64,000 nt of DNA, from positions 496,001 to 560,000 of the forward strand of contig NZ_JACVCG010000002.1 of the NCBI RefSeq assembly GCF_016742135.1, read 5' to 3'. The DNA is from Brevundimonas sp. (lineage in GTDB: Bacteria > Pseudomonadota > Alphaproteobacteria > Caulobacterales > Caulobacteraceae). The notes beneath the pieces were generated by a model, which saw only the letters and a list, made by a program, of their open reading frames with translations, searched no databases and was not told where the DNA came from. Of this stretch, positions 1 to 9,428 are shown in pieces. The first letter of the stretch is position 1. Each line of letters begins with the position of its first letter. The translations under genes were made by a program, and so were the position numbers.

Positions 1-123
1 GGGTGCCGACGGCGACGGTGGCGGGGCCTCGCGCAGATATTTCCGCAGGTCCGAATACTTCCAGGCCTCAACACGCCGCGAGGGGAAGGTGGCGGGATCG
101 TTGAGATTGAAGGCGGCGGTCAC
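1..123 (-). CDS. sufD: SufD, Fe-S cluster assembly protein (N-terminus only)
   Basis: This is the first 41 codons of the gene; the rest lies beyond the window edge. The frame starts with GTG at 123, preceded by a strong GGGGGAGG Shine-Dalgarno. It reads through FPSRRVEAWKYSDLRKYL, the typical SufD start (RR-x-E-x-WKY-x-DLR). SufD pairs with SufB and SufC in the SufBC2D scaffold that builds Fe-S clusters in the cytoplasm. It is the next gene after sufC in the same direction, separated by a 170-bp hairpin-rich spacer. The assignment rests on a short piece, but motif and context agree. Confidence 0.85.
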   Translation of the reverse strand, partial: MTAAFNLNDPATFPSRRVEAWKYSDLRKYLREAPPPSPSAP

Positions 124-293
124 TGGATCCTCCCCCGTTCACGGGGGTGGAGGCCGGCGCGTACACGCGCCAACGACGGGACCCTCCGCAGGAGGGTGGA
201 GGGGGCGGAACCAAGCGTCGCGGATGAGGTCGCCCCCTCCACCACTCCGTGGTCCCCCTCCCCCGCGGCGCTTCGCTTGCTTGGGAGGATCAT
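124..293. repeat. Hairpin-rich GC spacer between sufC and sufD
   Basis: This spacer has no convincing gene. It holds three perfect short hairpins: 132-138 with 141-147 (7-bp stem), 181-187 with 191-197 (7-bp stem) and 241-245 with 249-253 (5-bp stem), joined by C-rich and G-rich runs. The C/G runs at the two ends are roughly complementary. It resembles a dispersed intergenic repeat that could act as an mRNA stability or attenuation element between sufC and sufD. Its family is not recognised. Confidence 0.45.
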
Positions 294-1042
<749 letters not shown>

Positions 1043-1043
<1 letters not shown>

Positions 1044-1585
1044 CAGCGGGGAAACCATGAACCAGGAATGTTGGGGTGTAGATCGCGCTGGAAATAGGCC
1101 CGAACCAGAGCGCGGCGGACGACCTTGGCATCGATGCCCTGATCCAGCAGATCATTGGTGGTATTGATCAGAAGGTCATCAATAGCCGAGGATCCGAGGG
1201 GATTCGTCCTGTCCAGCTCGGCCCAGTCCTGAGCGACTTTCCAGTGCGCGTCTTGGAAACGCGTTTCCCACTCCAACGTCAGATCATCCTCGTCCGTTAT
1301 GCCGAATGCCGCCTTGTTTCCGACCGTGAACCACATGGCGTGCATGGCAGCCAGAAAAGCCGGATTTTCCACTGGCAGTCCGGACGCATCTCCGATCACA
1401 GAATCAATGAAACAACGCGGGCAGTGAGCCGTGTCGCCGGAGTCTTTGATCCAGTCCTCAATCTCAGACGGCGAAAAAGTCTCTCGGCAGTAGAAGCAGC
1501 CGCAGATGCGGCTGGCCTCAATCTCTGCGCGGTGCCCGGAAGAATGCGCATGGGCGGCCCCAAGGTCTTCGTCGGAAAACGTCAC
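1043..1585 (-). CDS. Conserved cytoplasmic protein with CxxC-type cysteine motifs, inside the suf operon
   Basis: This is a 180-residue protein of unknown function. Near the N-terminus it carries CGCFYC followed about 25 residues later by CPRC, a four-cysteine arrangement likely to bind zinc or another metal, then IDSVIGDASGLPV and a helix-rich C-terminal half. The opening segment matches a family I know only as hypothetical 'cytoplasmic proteins'. GTG at 1585 was chosen because GGGAG lies six bases upstream; the frame extends further upstream only into repeat DNA. Its stop overlaps the sufC start. Its GTG overlaps the TGA of the displaced sufB tail (1582-1611), so it was probably coupled directly to sufB before the cassette at 1606-2299 arrived. 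A role in Fe-S metabolism is inferred from position only. Confidence 0.7.
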
Positions 1586-1611
1586 CCCACGCTCCCTTCC
1601 AGGCTGATCGC
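1582..1611 (-). pseudogene. Displaced original 3' end of sufB (relic tail)
   Basis: Read on the minus strand, these 30 bases encode AISLEGSVG plus TGA, exactly the last nine residues and stop of SufB (2268-2297). Seven of nine codons differ between the copies, all synonymously, giving 11 base differences in 30. The relic uses common GC-rich codons (AGC, CTG, GTG, GGG), while the functional sufB tail uses rare ones (TCA, TTG, TCT, GGA). The relic stop overlaps the GTG of the next gene as GTGA, a normal operon junction. Hence this is probably the native end of sufB, now cut off by the cassette. Confidence 0.75.
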
Positions 1612-1622
1612 CATGCCAAAAC

Positions 1623-1654
1623 CCGTCATCCTCGGGCTTGTCCCGAGGACCCAT
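1623..1654 (+). repeat. Palindromic repeat A (outer, left terminal inverted repeat)
   Basis: This 32-base repeat has the core palindrome CCTCGGG-CTTGT-CCCGAGG and is identical, in inverse orientation, to repeat D at 2226-2257. It pairs head-to-head with repeat B, about 80 bases away. Confidence 0.85.
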
Positions 1655-1735
1655 GGGTCAGCAACCGCGGCGCCGGGCCGCGTGGGCTTGATGGATCGTG
1701 CCAAACTCAACCCATGAGCCCGCCGGGACGACAGG

Positions 1736-1763
1736 CCCTCGGGACAAGCCCGAGGGTGACGGG
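1736..1763 (-). repeat. Palindromic repeat B (inner)
   Basis: This repeat has the same core as A, CCCTCGGGACAAGCCCGAGGG, in inverse orientation, with one changed base in the flanking GTCA-CC segment. It ends three bases before the stop of the nuclease gene. Confidence 0.8.
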
Positions 1764-1766
1764 AAT

Positions 1767-2102
1767 TTATTCGCCCGTCGGCCCGTGTTTCCATTCGGGC
1801 GAGCGATCCCAGGCCAGCGACAGGTCCTCCCAGTGCGGGTTGTCCCGTTCGATCAGATTGATCTTCCAGTCGCGAAGATACCGCTTCAGCGATTTCTCTT
1901 TCTGGATGGCGTCGGTGATCCGCTCGAAGGGCTGATACCAGACCAGTCGTTTCAGGCCGTGCTTTTTCGTAAAGCCCTCGACCGCCCCGATGCGGTGCTG
2001 CCCGACGCGGGCGTACAGGTCGCTGGTCGCACCGATATAGAGCGTTCCATAGGGCGCGTTGGTCAGGATGTAGGTCGCGATGAACGGGCGTTCTCTCGGC
2101 AT
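1767..2102 (-). CDS. Small GIY-YIG nuclease
   Basis: This is a 111-residue single-domain GIY-YIG endonuclease of the UPF0213/YhbQ-like type. Visible motifs are YILTN followed by GTLYIGATSDL, then RVGQHR (catalytic Arg and His), FTKKHGLKRLVWYQPF, the catalytic Glu in AIQKEKSLK, and the terminal Asn motif in ERDNPHWEDL. All expected catalytic residues appear intact. ATG at 2102 has GGAGGAG just upstream; a GTG immediately before it is an alternative. The gene is exactly bracketed by two inverted repeat pairs and sits between sufB and its displaced tail. A homing or DNA-break role is therefore plausible, but the protein alone would only be called a putative nuclease. Confidence 0.9.
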   Translation of the reverse strand: MPRERPFIATYILTNAPYGTLYIGATSDLYARVGQHRIGAVEGFTKKHGLKRLVWYQPFERITDAIQKEKSLKRYLRDWKINLIERDNPHWEDLSLAWDRSPEWKHGPTGE

Positions 2103-2111
2103 CACTCTCCT

Positions 2112-2143
2112 CCGTCTCCCTCGGGCTTGTCCCGAGGGCCCAT
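2112..2143 (+). repeat. Palindromic repeat C (inner)
   Basis: This repeat has core CCCTCGGGCTTGTCCCGAGGG in the same orientation as A. It begins nine bases upstream of the nuclease start and pairs with repeat D across about 80 bases. Confidence 0.8.
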
Positions 2144-2225
2144 TGGTAAAGATGCGCGAAGTGCAAAGGCCTGGCGAGGGCTCGACGCCGGCTGCTGAAG
2201 GTTCGACCTGCCAGGCTGCGGAAAA

Positions 2226-2257
2226 ATGGGTCCTCGGGACAAGCCCGAGGATGACGG
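2226..2257 (-). repeat. Palindromic repeat D (outer, right terminal inverted repeat)
   Basis: This 32-base sequence is the exact reverse complement of repeat A. It starts 10 bases downstream of the sufB stop and could also fold as a hairpin at the end of the sufB reading frame. Confidence 0.85.
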
Positions 2258-2267
2258 AAGGGGTGGA

Positions 2268-3733
<1,466 letters not shown>

Positions 3734-3734
<1 letters not shown>

Positions 3735-4858
3735 CAGGCGAGCTCCCCGACCGGCTGGCGGGCGCGCAGACGGGCACGGGCCTCGCACCAGGCGTCGGTG
3801 AAGGTCTGCCAGTCGCTCTCGACCGTGCCCCAGCCGCCCGAGACGCGGATGGCGAAGGTGGCCAGTGGCTCGAGCCCCATGGCGACCATGGTTTTCGACG
3901 GCCTGGTCTTGCCCGACGAACAGGCGCTGCCGGCCGAAACCATCACGCCCTTGAGATCCAGCGCGATCAGCTGCTGCGGGCTGTCCCAGCCGTCGGTAGC
4001 GACAAACAGGGTGTTGGGCAGGCGGGGCGCACCCTCGCCGACCACGACCGCGCCCTCAGCCTTGAGGCGCTCAGCGGCGGCATCACGCCATGGGGTCTGG
4101 TCATGCGTGAGGTCGCGCAGGGCGCATTCGGCGGCCATGCCAAAGGCGGCGATGCCGGGGACGTTCTCGGTGCCGGCGCGCAGGCCGCGCTCCTGTCCCG
4201 CACCGTGCAGGATGCGCACCGCGCTGCGGCCCGGGGCCAGCACAAGGGCACCCGCCCCTTGCAGCCCGCCCAGCTTGTGGCCGGACAGGGTCAGGGAGTC
4301 CGCGCACAGATCGGCCATGGAGACCGGGATCTTGCCCGCCGACTGGATGGCATCGACGTGCAGCCAGCCGTCGGCGGAGGCGACCAGGGCGCGGGCCTCG
4401 GTGATCGGCTGGATGACGCCGCTTTCGTTGTTGGCATGATGGATGGCGACCATGGCCCGGCCCGGACGCTTCAGCGCCTCGGCCAGCCAGTCCAGATCGA
4501 CCTGGCCGTTGGCGTCAACCGGCAGGACCTCGACCGGCACGGACGACATGGTGGCGGCCTCGGCCACGCACGGGTGTTCGGTGGCCGAAACGATCAGCCG
4601 CTCGCAGCCTGCGGCAATGGCGCTGGCGACGGCCTGGGCGTTCGACTCGGTCCCGCCCGAAGAGAAGATGACAGCCGTCGGATCGGCCCCGACCAGATCG
4701 GCGACGCGGGCGCGGGCGGTCTCGATGTGGGCACGGGCGCGGCGGCCCTTGGCATGGACGGCGTTCGGATTGCCGCCCTCGGCCATGATCCGGGTGACCA
4801 GCACCTGGACCTCGGGCCGGATCAGGGCGGAGGCGTTGTAGTCGAGATAGACGGTCAT
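3734..4858 (-). CDS. Cysteine desulfurase (IscS/NifS type)
   Basis: This is a PLP-dependent class V aminotransferase-fold enzyme that converts cysteine to alanine and passes the persulfide sulfur to the SufBCD scaffold. It is 374 residues. The PLP lysine is K195 in SGHKLGG, the substrate histidine lies in ATEHPCV, and the active-site cysteine is C313 in [10 protein letters not shown], a loop typical of the IscS/NifS group rather than SufS. ATG at 4858 overlaps the iscR stop (ATGA), so the genes are coupled. Alphaproteobacterial suf operons often carry one such IscS-like enzyme next to iscR as well as a SufS further downstream, which here would be outside the window. Confidence 0.94.
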
Positions 4859-5361
4859 GCGGCGGCTCCCACGCTGGGGGCGGCCCCGACGCCCGGCATG
4901 GGACTGGCACACGGAGAACGACGGCGGCTGCCGGTGCGGTTCAGGACCACGTCTTCCAGCGAGACCCCGGCCAGATAGGCGTGGATCTCGGCGCCCAGAT
5001 CTTCCCAGAGATTGTGGGTGATGCAGCGCTCGCCCGAGGCCATACAGCCGCGCGGCGAGGCATGGGCGACGCAGCGGGTGGCGCGGATCGGCTCGTCGAC
5101 CGCCAGGACGATATCCGCGACGACCGTGTCGGATGCCGCCTTGGCGAGACGATAGCCGCCCCCCGGGCCACGCACGCTCTTGACCAGTCCGCAGCGGCGC
5201 AGACGGGCGAACAACTGTTCCAGATAGCTGAGGGAAATCTCCTGCCGCTGGGCGATTTCGGACAGGGAGACGGAGCGGTCCGAACCGTCGAGGGCGCGAC
5301 CGTTGCGGGCCAGATCGGCCATCGCCATCACCGCATAGCGTCCCTTCGTCGACAGTCGCAT
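4855..5361 (-). CDS. iscR: Rrf2-family Fe-S regulator IscR
   Basis: This is a winged-helix Rrf2 regulator of 168 residues. The N-terminal MRLSTKGRYAVMAMADLA is typical of IscR. The recognition helix region reads ISLSYLEQLFARLRR, followed by the wing GPGGGYRLA. The likely [2Fe-2S] ligands are C97, C106, C113 and H116 (C-x8-C-x6-C-x2-H), a slightly longer first spacing than in E. coli IscR. It heads the suf operon and is expected to repress it when its cluster is bound. A matching operator overlaps the promoter at 5444-5477. Confidence 0.93.
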   Translation of the reverse strand: MRLSTKGRYAVMAMADLARNGRALDGSDRSVSLSEIAQRQEISLSYLEQLFARLRRCGLVKSVRGPGGGYRLAKAASDTVVADIVLAVDEPIRATRCVAHASPRGCMASGERCITHNLWEDLGAEIHAYLAGVSLEDVVLNRTGSRRRSPCASPMPGVGAAPSVGAAA

Positions 5362-5443
5362 CCCGCACCTTCAAAAATACCGCGCAGAGGCGACGAGGTA
5401 TGTTAGAACCCGCGCCTTCGCCGCCGCGCCCTTCGGGTACCGG

Positions 5444-5477
5444 CACTTAGAAAGTCCTACTACAGCAGTCAAGTATT
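5444..5477 (-). promoter_or_regulatory. iscR-suf promoter overlapped by an IscR-like operator
   Basis: On the minus strand a -35 TTGACT (5467-5472) is 17 bases from a -10-like TAAGTG (5444-5449). The -35 lies in an imperfect dyad (5451-5477) reading TACTTGACT, four bases, then TAGTAGGACTT, closely like the E. coli IscR type 1 site. IscR binding here would block the promoter and give autorepression. The similarity is by eye. Confidence 0.7.
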
Positions 5478-5522
5478 CCTGGACCCTGCTGTGACCTTTT
5501 GAACCGGATGGTTTGAAGACAC

Positions 5523-6173
5523 ATGCCTGAAGTGATTTTGCCGGGTGCCTCCGGCCGTCTCGAAGCCCGCTATTCCCCCGGCAAGCGCCCCGATGCCCCG
5601 ATCGCCCTGATCCTGCATCCGCACCCCAAGGCCGCCGGCCATATGAACAATCCGGTGGTGGTGACGCTGTTCCAGCTGTTCCAGCAGCGGGGCTTCGCCA
5701 CCCTGCGCTACAACAGCCGGGGCGTCGGCAAGTCCCAGGGCGAGTTCGACAGCGGCATCGGCGAGCTGGCGGATGCTGCCACCGCGCTGGACTGGCTGCA
5801 GGCCGAGAACCCCGCCGCCAGCCAGACCTGGGTCGCGGGCTATCAGTTCGGGGCCTATATCGGCATGCAGCTGCTGATGCGCCGTCCCGAAACCGACGGT
5901 TTCATCTCGGTGTCACCGCCGTCCAACATCTACGATTTCAGCTTCCTGGCCCCCTGTCCGGCATCCGGACTGTTCCTGCACGGCACAGCCGACACCATCG
6001 TGCCGCCGGTCGAGGTCGAGCGCGTGGTCAACAAGCTGCGCACCCAGAAGGGCATCGTCATCGACTATGAGCTGGAGGAAGGGGCCACCCACTTCTGGCA
6101 GGACCATATCGATGCCGTCGACCGCCGCGTCGCCGCCTATCTCGACAAGCGCCTGGCGGAACGACCGGCCTGA
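5523..6173 (+). CDS. Alpha/beta-hydrolase-fold protein with altered nucleophile elbow
   Basis: This is a 216-residue single-domain protein of the small cytoplasmic dienelactone hydrolase/COG2945-like group. LILHPHPKAAGHMNN is the oxyanion-hole strand, LRYNSRGVGKS follows, and the acid and histidine occur in HGTADTIVPP and ATHFW. The nucleophile elbow reads GYQFGA where a G-x-S-x-G serine is expected, so Gln replaces Ser. It is therefore either a non-catalytic member or uses other chemistry. It is transcribed divergently from iscR with about 160 bp between; the NDH-2-like gene follows after 37 bp. Confidence 0.85.
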   Translation: MPEVILPGASGRLEARYSPGKRPDAPIALILHPHPKAAGHMNNPVVVTLFQLFQQRGFATLRYNSRGVGKSQGEFDSGIGELADAATALDWLQAENPAASQTWVAGYQFGAYIGMQLLMRRPETDGFISVSPPSNIYDFSFLAPCPASGLFLHGTADTIVPPVEVERVVNKLRTQKGIVIDYELEEGATHFWQDHIDAVDRRVAAYLDKRLAERPA

Positions 6174-6182
6174 TCTGGCATC

Positions 6183-6200
6183 CGCCCGGCTGTCCGGGCG
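6183..6200 (+). terminator. Short hairpin between hydrolase and dehydrogenase genes
   Basis: A perfect 7-bp stem (6183-6189 with 6194-6200) and 4-base loop is followed by only a weak T stretch, 10 bases before the next ATG. It may terminate weakly or mask the ribosome site of the next gene. Confidence 0.35.
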
Positions 6201-6210
6201 TTGTGCGTCC

Positions 6211-7506
6211 ATGCCCCCGAAAACAGCCCCCGCCCTGCACTCTGACCACGTGATCGTCGGCGGAGGGGCGGGTGGGCTCCTCCTGGCCGCACGACTGGGG
6301 CGCAAGCTGGGCCCGGACAGGGTGCTGCTGATCGACCGCGCCGTCACTCACATCTGGAAGCCCAGTCTGCATGAGATCGTGGCGGGGACGCGGGATTCGC
6401 ATCAGGACGCCCTGCCCTATCCAGTGCTGGCCCGCCGCAACGGGTTCCGGTTCGCGCTTGGCGACCTCGCGGCGCTGGATTCTGGAGACCATCGCCTGAC
6501 GCTGGCGCCGGTGCTTGACGCGAAGGGCGAGTCCATCGCGCCAGAACGCACGGTGACGTACGGTCGTCTGATCTTGGCCACCGGGGCCGGGACCAATCTG
6601 TTCGGCACGGACGGCGCCGACGCCCATACCTTCAGAATCGAGGACGCGGACGATGCCCGTCGCCTGAACCGCCGCCTGACCGACGCCTTTCTGGGCGCCG
6701 CCTTTTCGGAGGAGCAGGTCCTGAGAATTTCGATCATCGGGGCGGGTCCGACCGGCGTTCAACTGGCCGCCGAACTGGATGCCGCGCATGCCGATGTGAT
6801 CTCCAGCCTCGCGGCCGATCAACATTTCAGGCTGGAAATCTCCTTGCTGGAGATGGCTCCGTCGATCCTGGGCGGCCAGCCGGAAGCCGTCACCCGGCGT
6901 GCCCGGCAAGCCCTTGATCGTCTCGGCGTGAATCTGGTGACCGGCGCCGAGGTCACCCGTGTCCGCACCGGCATCGTTGAGACGGCCGACGGAGAGGTCC
7001 CTGCGGACATCATCATCTGGACCGCCGGCGCGAAAGCCGCCGGTATCAACACCTCACTGGGCCTGAAGACCGGAAAACTGAACCAGATCGTGGTCAACGA
7101 CCGGCTGGAAACCTCGGCGACCGACGTGTGGGCCCTCGGTGACTGCGCGGAGGCCCCGGGACCGGGCGAGCGCCCCTTGCCGCCGCGCGCCCAGGTCGCG
7201 GCCCAGCAGGCCAGATACCTCGCCCGCATCCTGATCGCCCGGGAGGCCGGTCAGACCGCGCCCGAACCTTTCGTCTTCCGAGAGCGGGGCTCGCTGGTGT
7301 CCCTTGGACGGGAAGAGGCGGTCGGGGCCGTGCAGACGGGCCGCCGGGGCGGTCGCCTGTTCATCGAAGGCATGATCGCGGACTGGCTGCAGATGTCCCT
7401 GCTGCTGGACCATCATCGCGCCATCCTGGGGCTCCGCCGCACGATACTGCTGGCCCTTGCCCGGATGATGCAGGCGGGCGGGGTGGGCCGGACGCGTCTG
7501 CATTAG
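6211..7506 (+). CDS. NAD(P)/FAD-dependent dehydrogenase, type II NADH dehydrogenase family
   Basis: This is a 431-residue two-Rossmann flavoprotein resembling NDH-2, which passes electrons from NADH to quinone without pumping protons. The FAD site is VIVGGGAGGLLLA near the N-terminus, WKPSLHEIVAG is an NDH-2-like segment, the NAD site is IIGAGPTGVQLAAEL, and the second FAD motif is VWALGDCAE. The C-terminal 30 residues are amphipathic and basic, suited to membrane association. ATG at 6211 was chosen because it lies just before the first Rossmann fold; the frame extends upstream only into the hydrolase gene. It converges on the NamZ-like gene with an 18-bp gap. Confidence 0.88.
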   Translation: MPPKTAPALHSDHVIVGGGAGGLLLAARLGRKLGPDRVLLIDRAVTHIWKPSLHEIVAGTRDSHQDALPYPVLARRNGFRFALGDLAALDSGDHRLTLAPVLDAKGESIAPERTVTYGRLILATGAGTNLFGTDGADAHTFRIEDADDARRLNRRLTDAFLGAAFSEEQVLRISIIGAGPTGVQLAAELDAAHADVISSLAADQHFRLEISLLEMAPSILGGQPEAVTRRARQALDRLGVNLVTGAEVTRVRTGIVETADGEVPADIIIWTAGAKAAGINTSLGLKTGKLNQIVVNDRLETSATDVWALGDCAEAPGPGERPLPPRAQVAAQQARYLARILIAREAGQTAPEPFVFRERGSLVSLGREEAVGAVQTGRRGGRLFIEGMIADWLQMSLLLDHHRAILGLRRTILLALARMMQAGGVGRTRLH

Positions 7507-7524
7507 GCGCCGGATGGCAGGACG

Positions 7525-8727
7525 TCAGTACAGCAGGAACGGTCGCCGTTCTTCGCGCCAGGCCGCCTCTTCAGGTGTGGCGAGGGCGTCCAGATCGCCG
7601 GGCAGGGCGTCCGGGTCATCGACCCATTCCCGCAGGCCGGGGCCTCCGTTGATTACGTCGATGGGCAGTTTGCCGAAGGCGTATTCGTAAGGAAAATCGC
7701 GCCACAGGTCGTAGTCGGGCCAGAGGGCGCGGATGGCCTTGAAGCCCAGGGCCTGAACCCGCCAGGGGCGGAAGGCGGCGTGGTCATAGTGCGGGCCTTC
7801 GACATGGATCTGCACGCCATGGCACAGCTGGCCGACGTGTTTGTGGAAGGTCGGCTGGAACCACATTTCGCGAAGCCGGCAGCCCTCCAGCCAGTCGGGC
7901 GCCAGTCGCTGCATTTCGGCGATCACGGCGCGGGCGTCGATGTCGGGGGCGCCGAACAGCTCCAGCGGGCGGGTGGTGCCGCGCCCTTCGGACAGGGTCG
8001 CCCCCTCCAGCATGACCGTGCCGGCATAGGCGCGAGCCATCGAGAGCGTCGGCGCATTGGGGCTGGGATTGACCCACGCCCGCTCCAGCAGGGGCCAGCC
8101 ATGGCCCGGGCCCGCGTCGATGTCATAGCCCTGCATTTCGATGACGCGATAATCGACGTCGAGGCCGAAGTGGTCGATGAACCAGTGGCCCAGCTCGCCC
8201 ATGGTCAGGCCGTGGCGCATGGGCATGGGCCCGGCCCCGACGAAGCTCTCATGGCCGGGTTGCAACAGGGTACCCTCGACCGGGCGGCCGGCGGGGTTGG
8301 GACGGTCCAGCACCCAGACCGTCTTGCCGTGTTTCTGTGCGGCCTCGAGCACGTACAGGAGGGTCGTCACATAGGTGTAGATGCGACAGCCGAGGTCCTG
8401 CAGGTCGATCAGGATGACGTCGAAGGTGTCCATCCACTCGTCCTTTGGACGGCGGACCTCGCCATACAGGCTGAAGACGGGAAAGCCGTGCACCGGATCG
8501 CGATAGTCCGGGCTCTCCATCATATTGTCCTGCAGGTCGCCCTTCATGCCGTGCTGGGGGCCGAAGGCGGCGGTGATGTCGATGTCCGGACAGGCGGCCA
8601 GGGCGTCGATGGCGTGCGTCAGGTCCTCGGTCACCGAGGCCGGATGGGCCAGCAGGGCCACGCGGCGGCCCTTCAGGGGGCTGCGCAGCTCCGGTTCGGA
8701 CAGGAGGCGGTCGAGACCGGTTTTCAT
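7525..8727 (-). CDS. DUF1343 protein, NamZ-like exo-N-acetylmuramidase
   Basis: This is a 400-residue protein of the DUF1343 family, whose characterised member NamZ removes terminal MurNAc from peptidoglycan fragments. Family landmarks are FGPQHGMKGD, IDLQDLGCRIYTY, WVLDRPNPAG, EGTLL, PMRHGLTMGE and EGRGTTRPLELFGAP. No signal peptide is visible, so it is probably cytoplasmic and linked to wall recycling. Its ATG overlaps the stop of the upstream DOMON-like gene (ATGA), so the two are translationally coupled. Confidence 0.9.
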   Translation of the reverse strand: MKTGLDRLLSEPELRSPLKGRRVALLAHPASVTEDLTHAIDALAACPDIDITAAFGPQHGMKGDLQDNMMESPDYRDPVHGFPVFSLYGEVRRPKDEWMDTFDVILIDLQDLGCRIYTYVTTLLYVLEAAQKHGKTVWVLDRPNPAGRPVEGTLLQPGHESFVGAGPMPMRHGLTMGELGHWFIDHFGLDVDYRVIEMQGYDIDAGPGHGWPLLERAWVNPSPNAPTLSMARAYAGTVMLEGATLSEGRGTTRPLELFGAPDIDARAVIAEMQRLAPDWLEGCRLREMWFQPTFHKHVGQLCHGVQIHVEGPHYDHAAFRPWRVQALGFKAIRALWPDYDLWRDFPYEYAFGKLPIDVINGGPGLREWVDDPDALPGDLDALATPEEAAWREERRPFLLY

Positions 8728-9353
8728 GTGAGCTCCAGCACGAACGAGTCGGGATGATGAAAGTCGGGCTTATCCGACGGATGCGCCAGCGCCCAATAGC
8801 TGAGCGAGCCATCGGTCGCCTCGATCACGGCGGAGAGGGCGATGCGATCAATGTGGGGCCACTCGGGCCAGTGGAGAATGGCGTCCAGCTCGAACACGCC
8901 ACCTGCCTGTTCCGACCGGATCACCTGGACATGACCCTCGAGGTTTCGCCCGCCTTCACGATAGCTGCTGAAGTGGTAGGCAGCCCACTGCCCTGAGGGC
9001 GAGATGTTGAATTCAGCGTAGCTGCCGTCACGAAGCTGCGCGAAGACCTCAAAGCAGGTCGTGCGCCAAAGCCCGTCGGCTCGCCCGAGATCAGGGTCCG
9101 GCTCCGCCAGCGGGTTTGCCTTCTTGCCATTTCTGTTTGCGAGAAAGGCTGCCGCATAGTCAGCGCTGCGCCGAGCATGGGCGGCTGCAATCGAGTCCAG
9201 CCATTCCGGAAGCATGACCCGGCCTCCGAAACCGCTCAGCCGAAAGCTGACATGGGTCCAGCTTCGCCCTTCGATGTCGAACTCAACCGTGATCTCTTCC
9301 GGGCTACGAAAGCCGGGCTCTCCGAAGGCGGACAGGGCAGCATTCAGGATCAT
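8724..9353 (-). CDS. DOMON-like domain protein coupled to the NamZ-like gene
   Basis: This 209-residue protein resembles the DOMON-like (MurB-associated, carbohydrate-binding) family. It shows the core [11 protein letters not shown] followed by [17 protein letters not shown], typical of CBM9/DOMON sandwiches. It has no signal peptide or catalytic motif. ATG at 9353 was preferred; a TTG at 9380 gives nine extra residues. Overlap with the NamZ-like gene suggests a shared role with muropeptides or sugars, which is inference. Confidence 0.78.
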   Translation of the reverse strand: MILNAALSAFGEPGFRSPEEITVEFDIEGRSWTHVSFRLSGFGGRVMLPEWLDSIAAAHARRSADYAAAFLANRNGKKANPLAEPDPDLGRADGLWRTTCFEVFAQLRDGSYAEFNISPSGQWAAYHFSSYREGGRNLEGHVQVIRSEQAGGVFELDAILHWPEWPHIDRIALSAVIEATDGSLSYWALAHPSDKPDFHHPDSFVLELT

Positions 9354-9428
9354 GGTTGCGCGCTCGGTTCGCCTAGCCAAATGTCCGTGCTACACGCCCC
9401 TTCCCCTCCCCGCCAAGCCTCAAGACCC

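Noticed and set aside
3735..3788. N-terminal extension of SufB by 18 residues
   Set aside because: These codons lie inside the cysteine desulfurase gene, and the residues are Arg/Pro-rich shadow sequence; ATG at 3734 gives a TGATG overlap and the family start.
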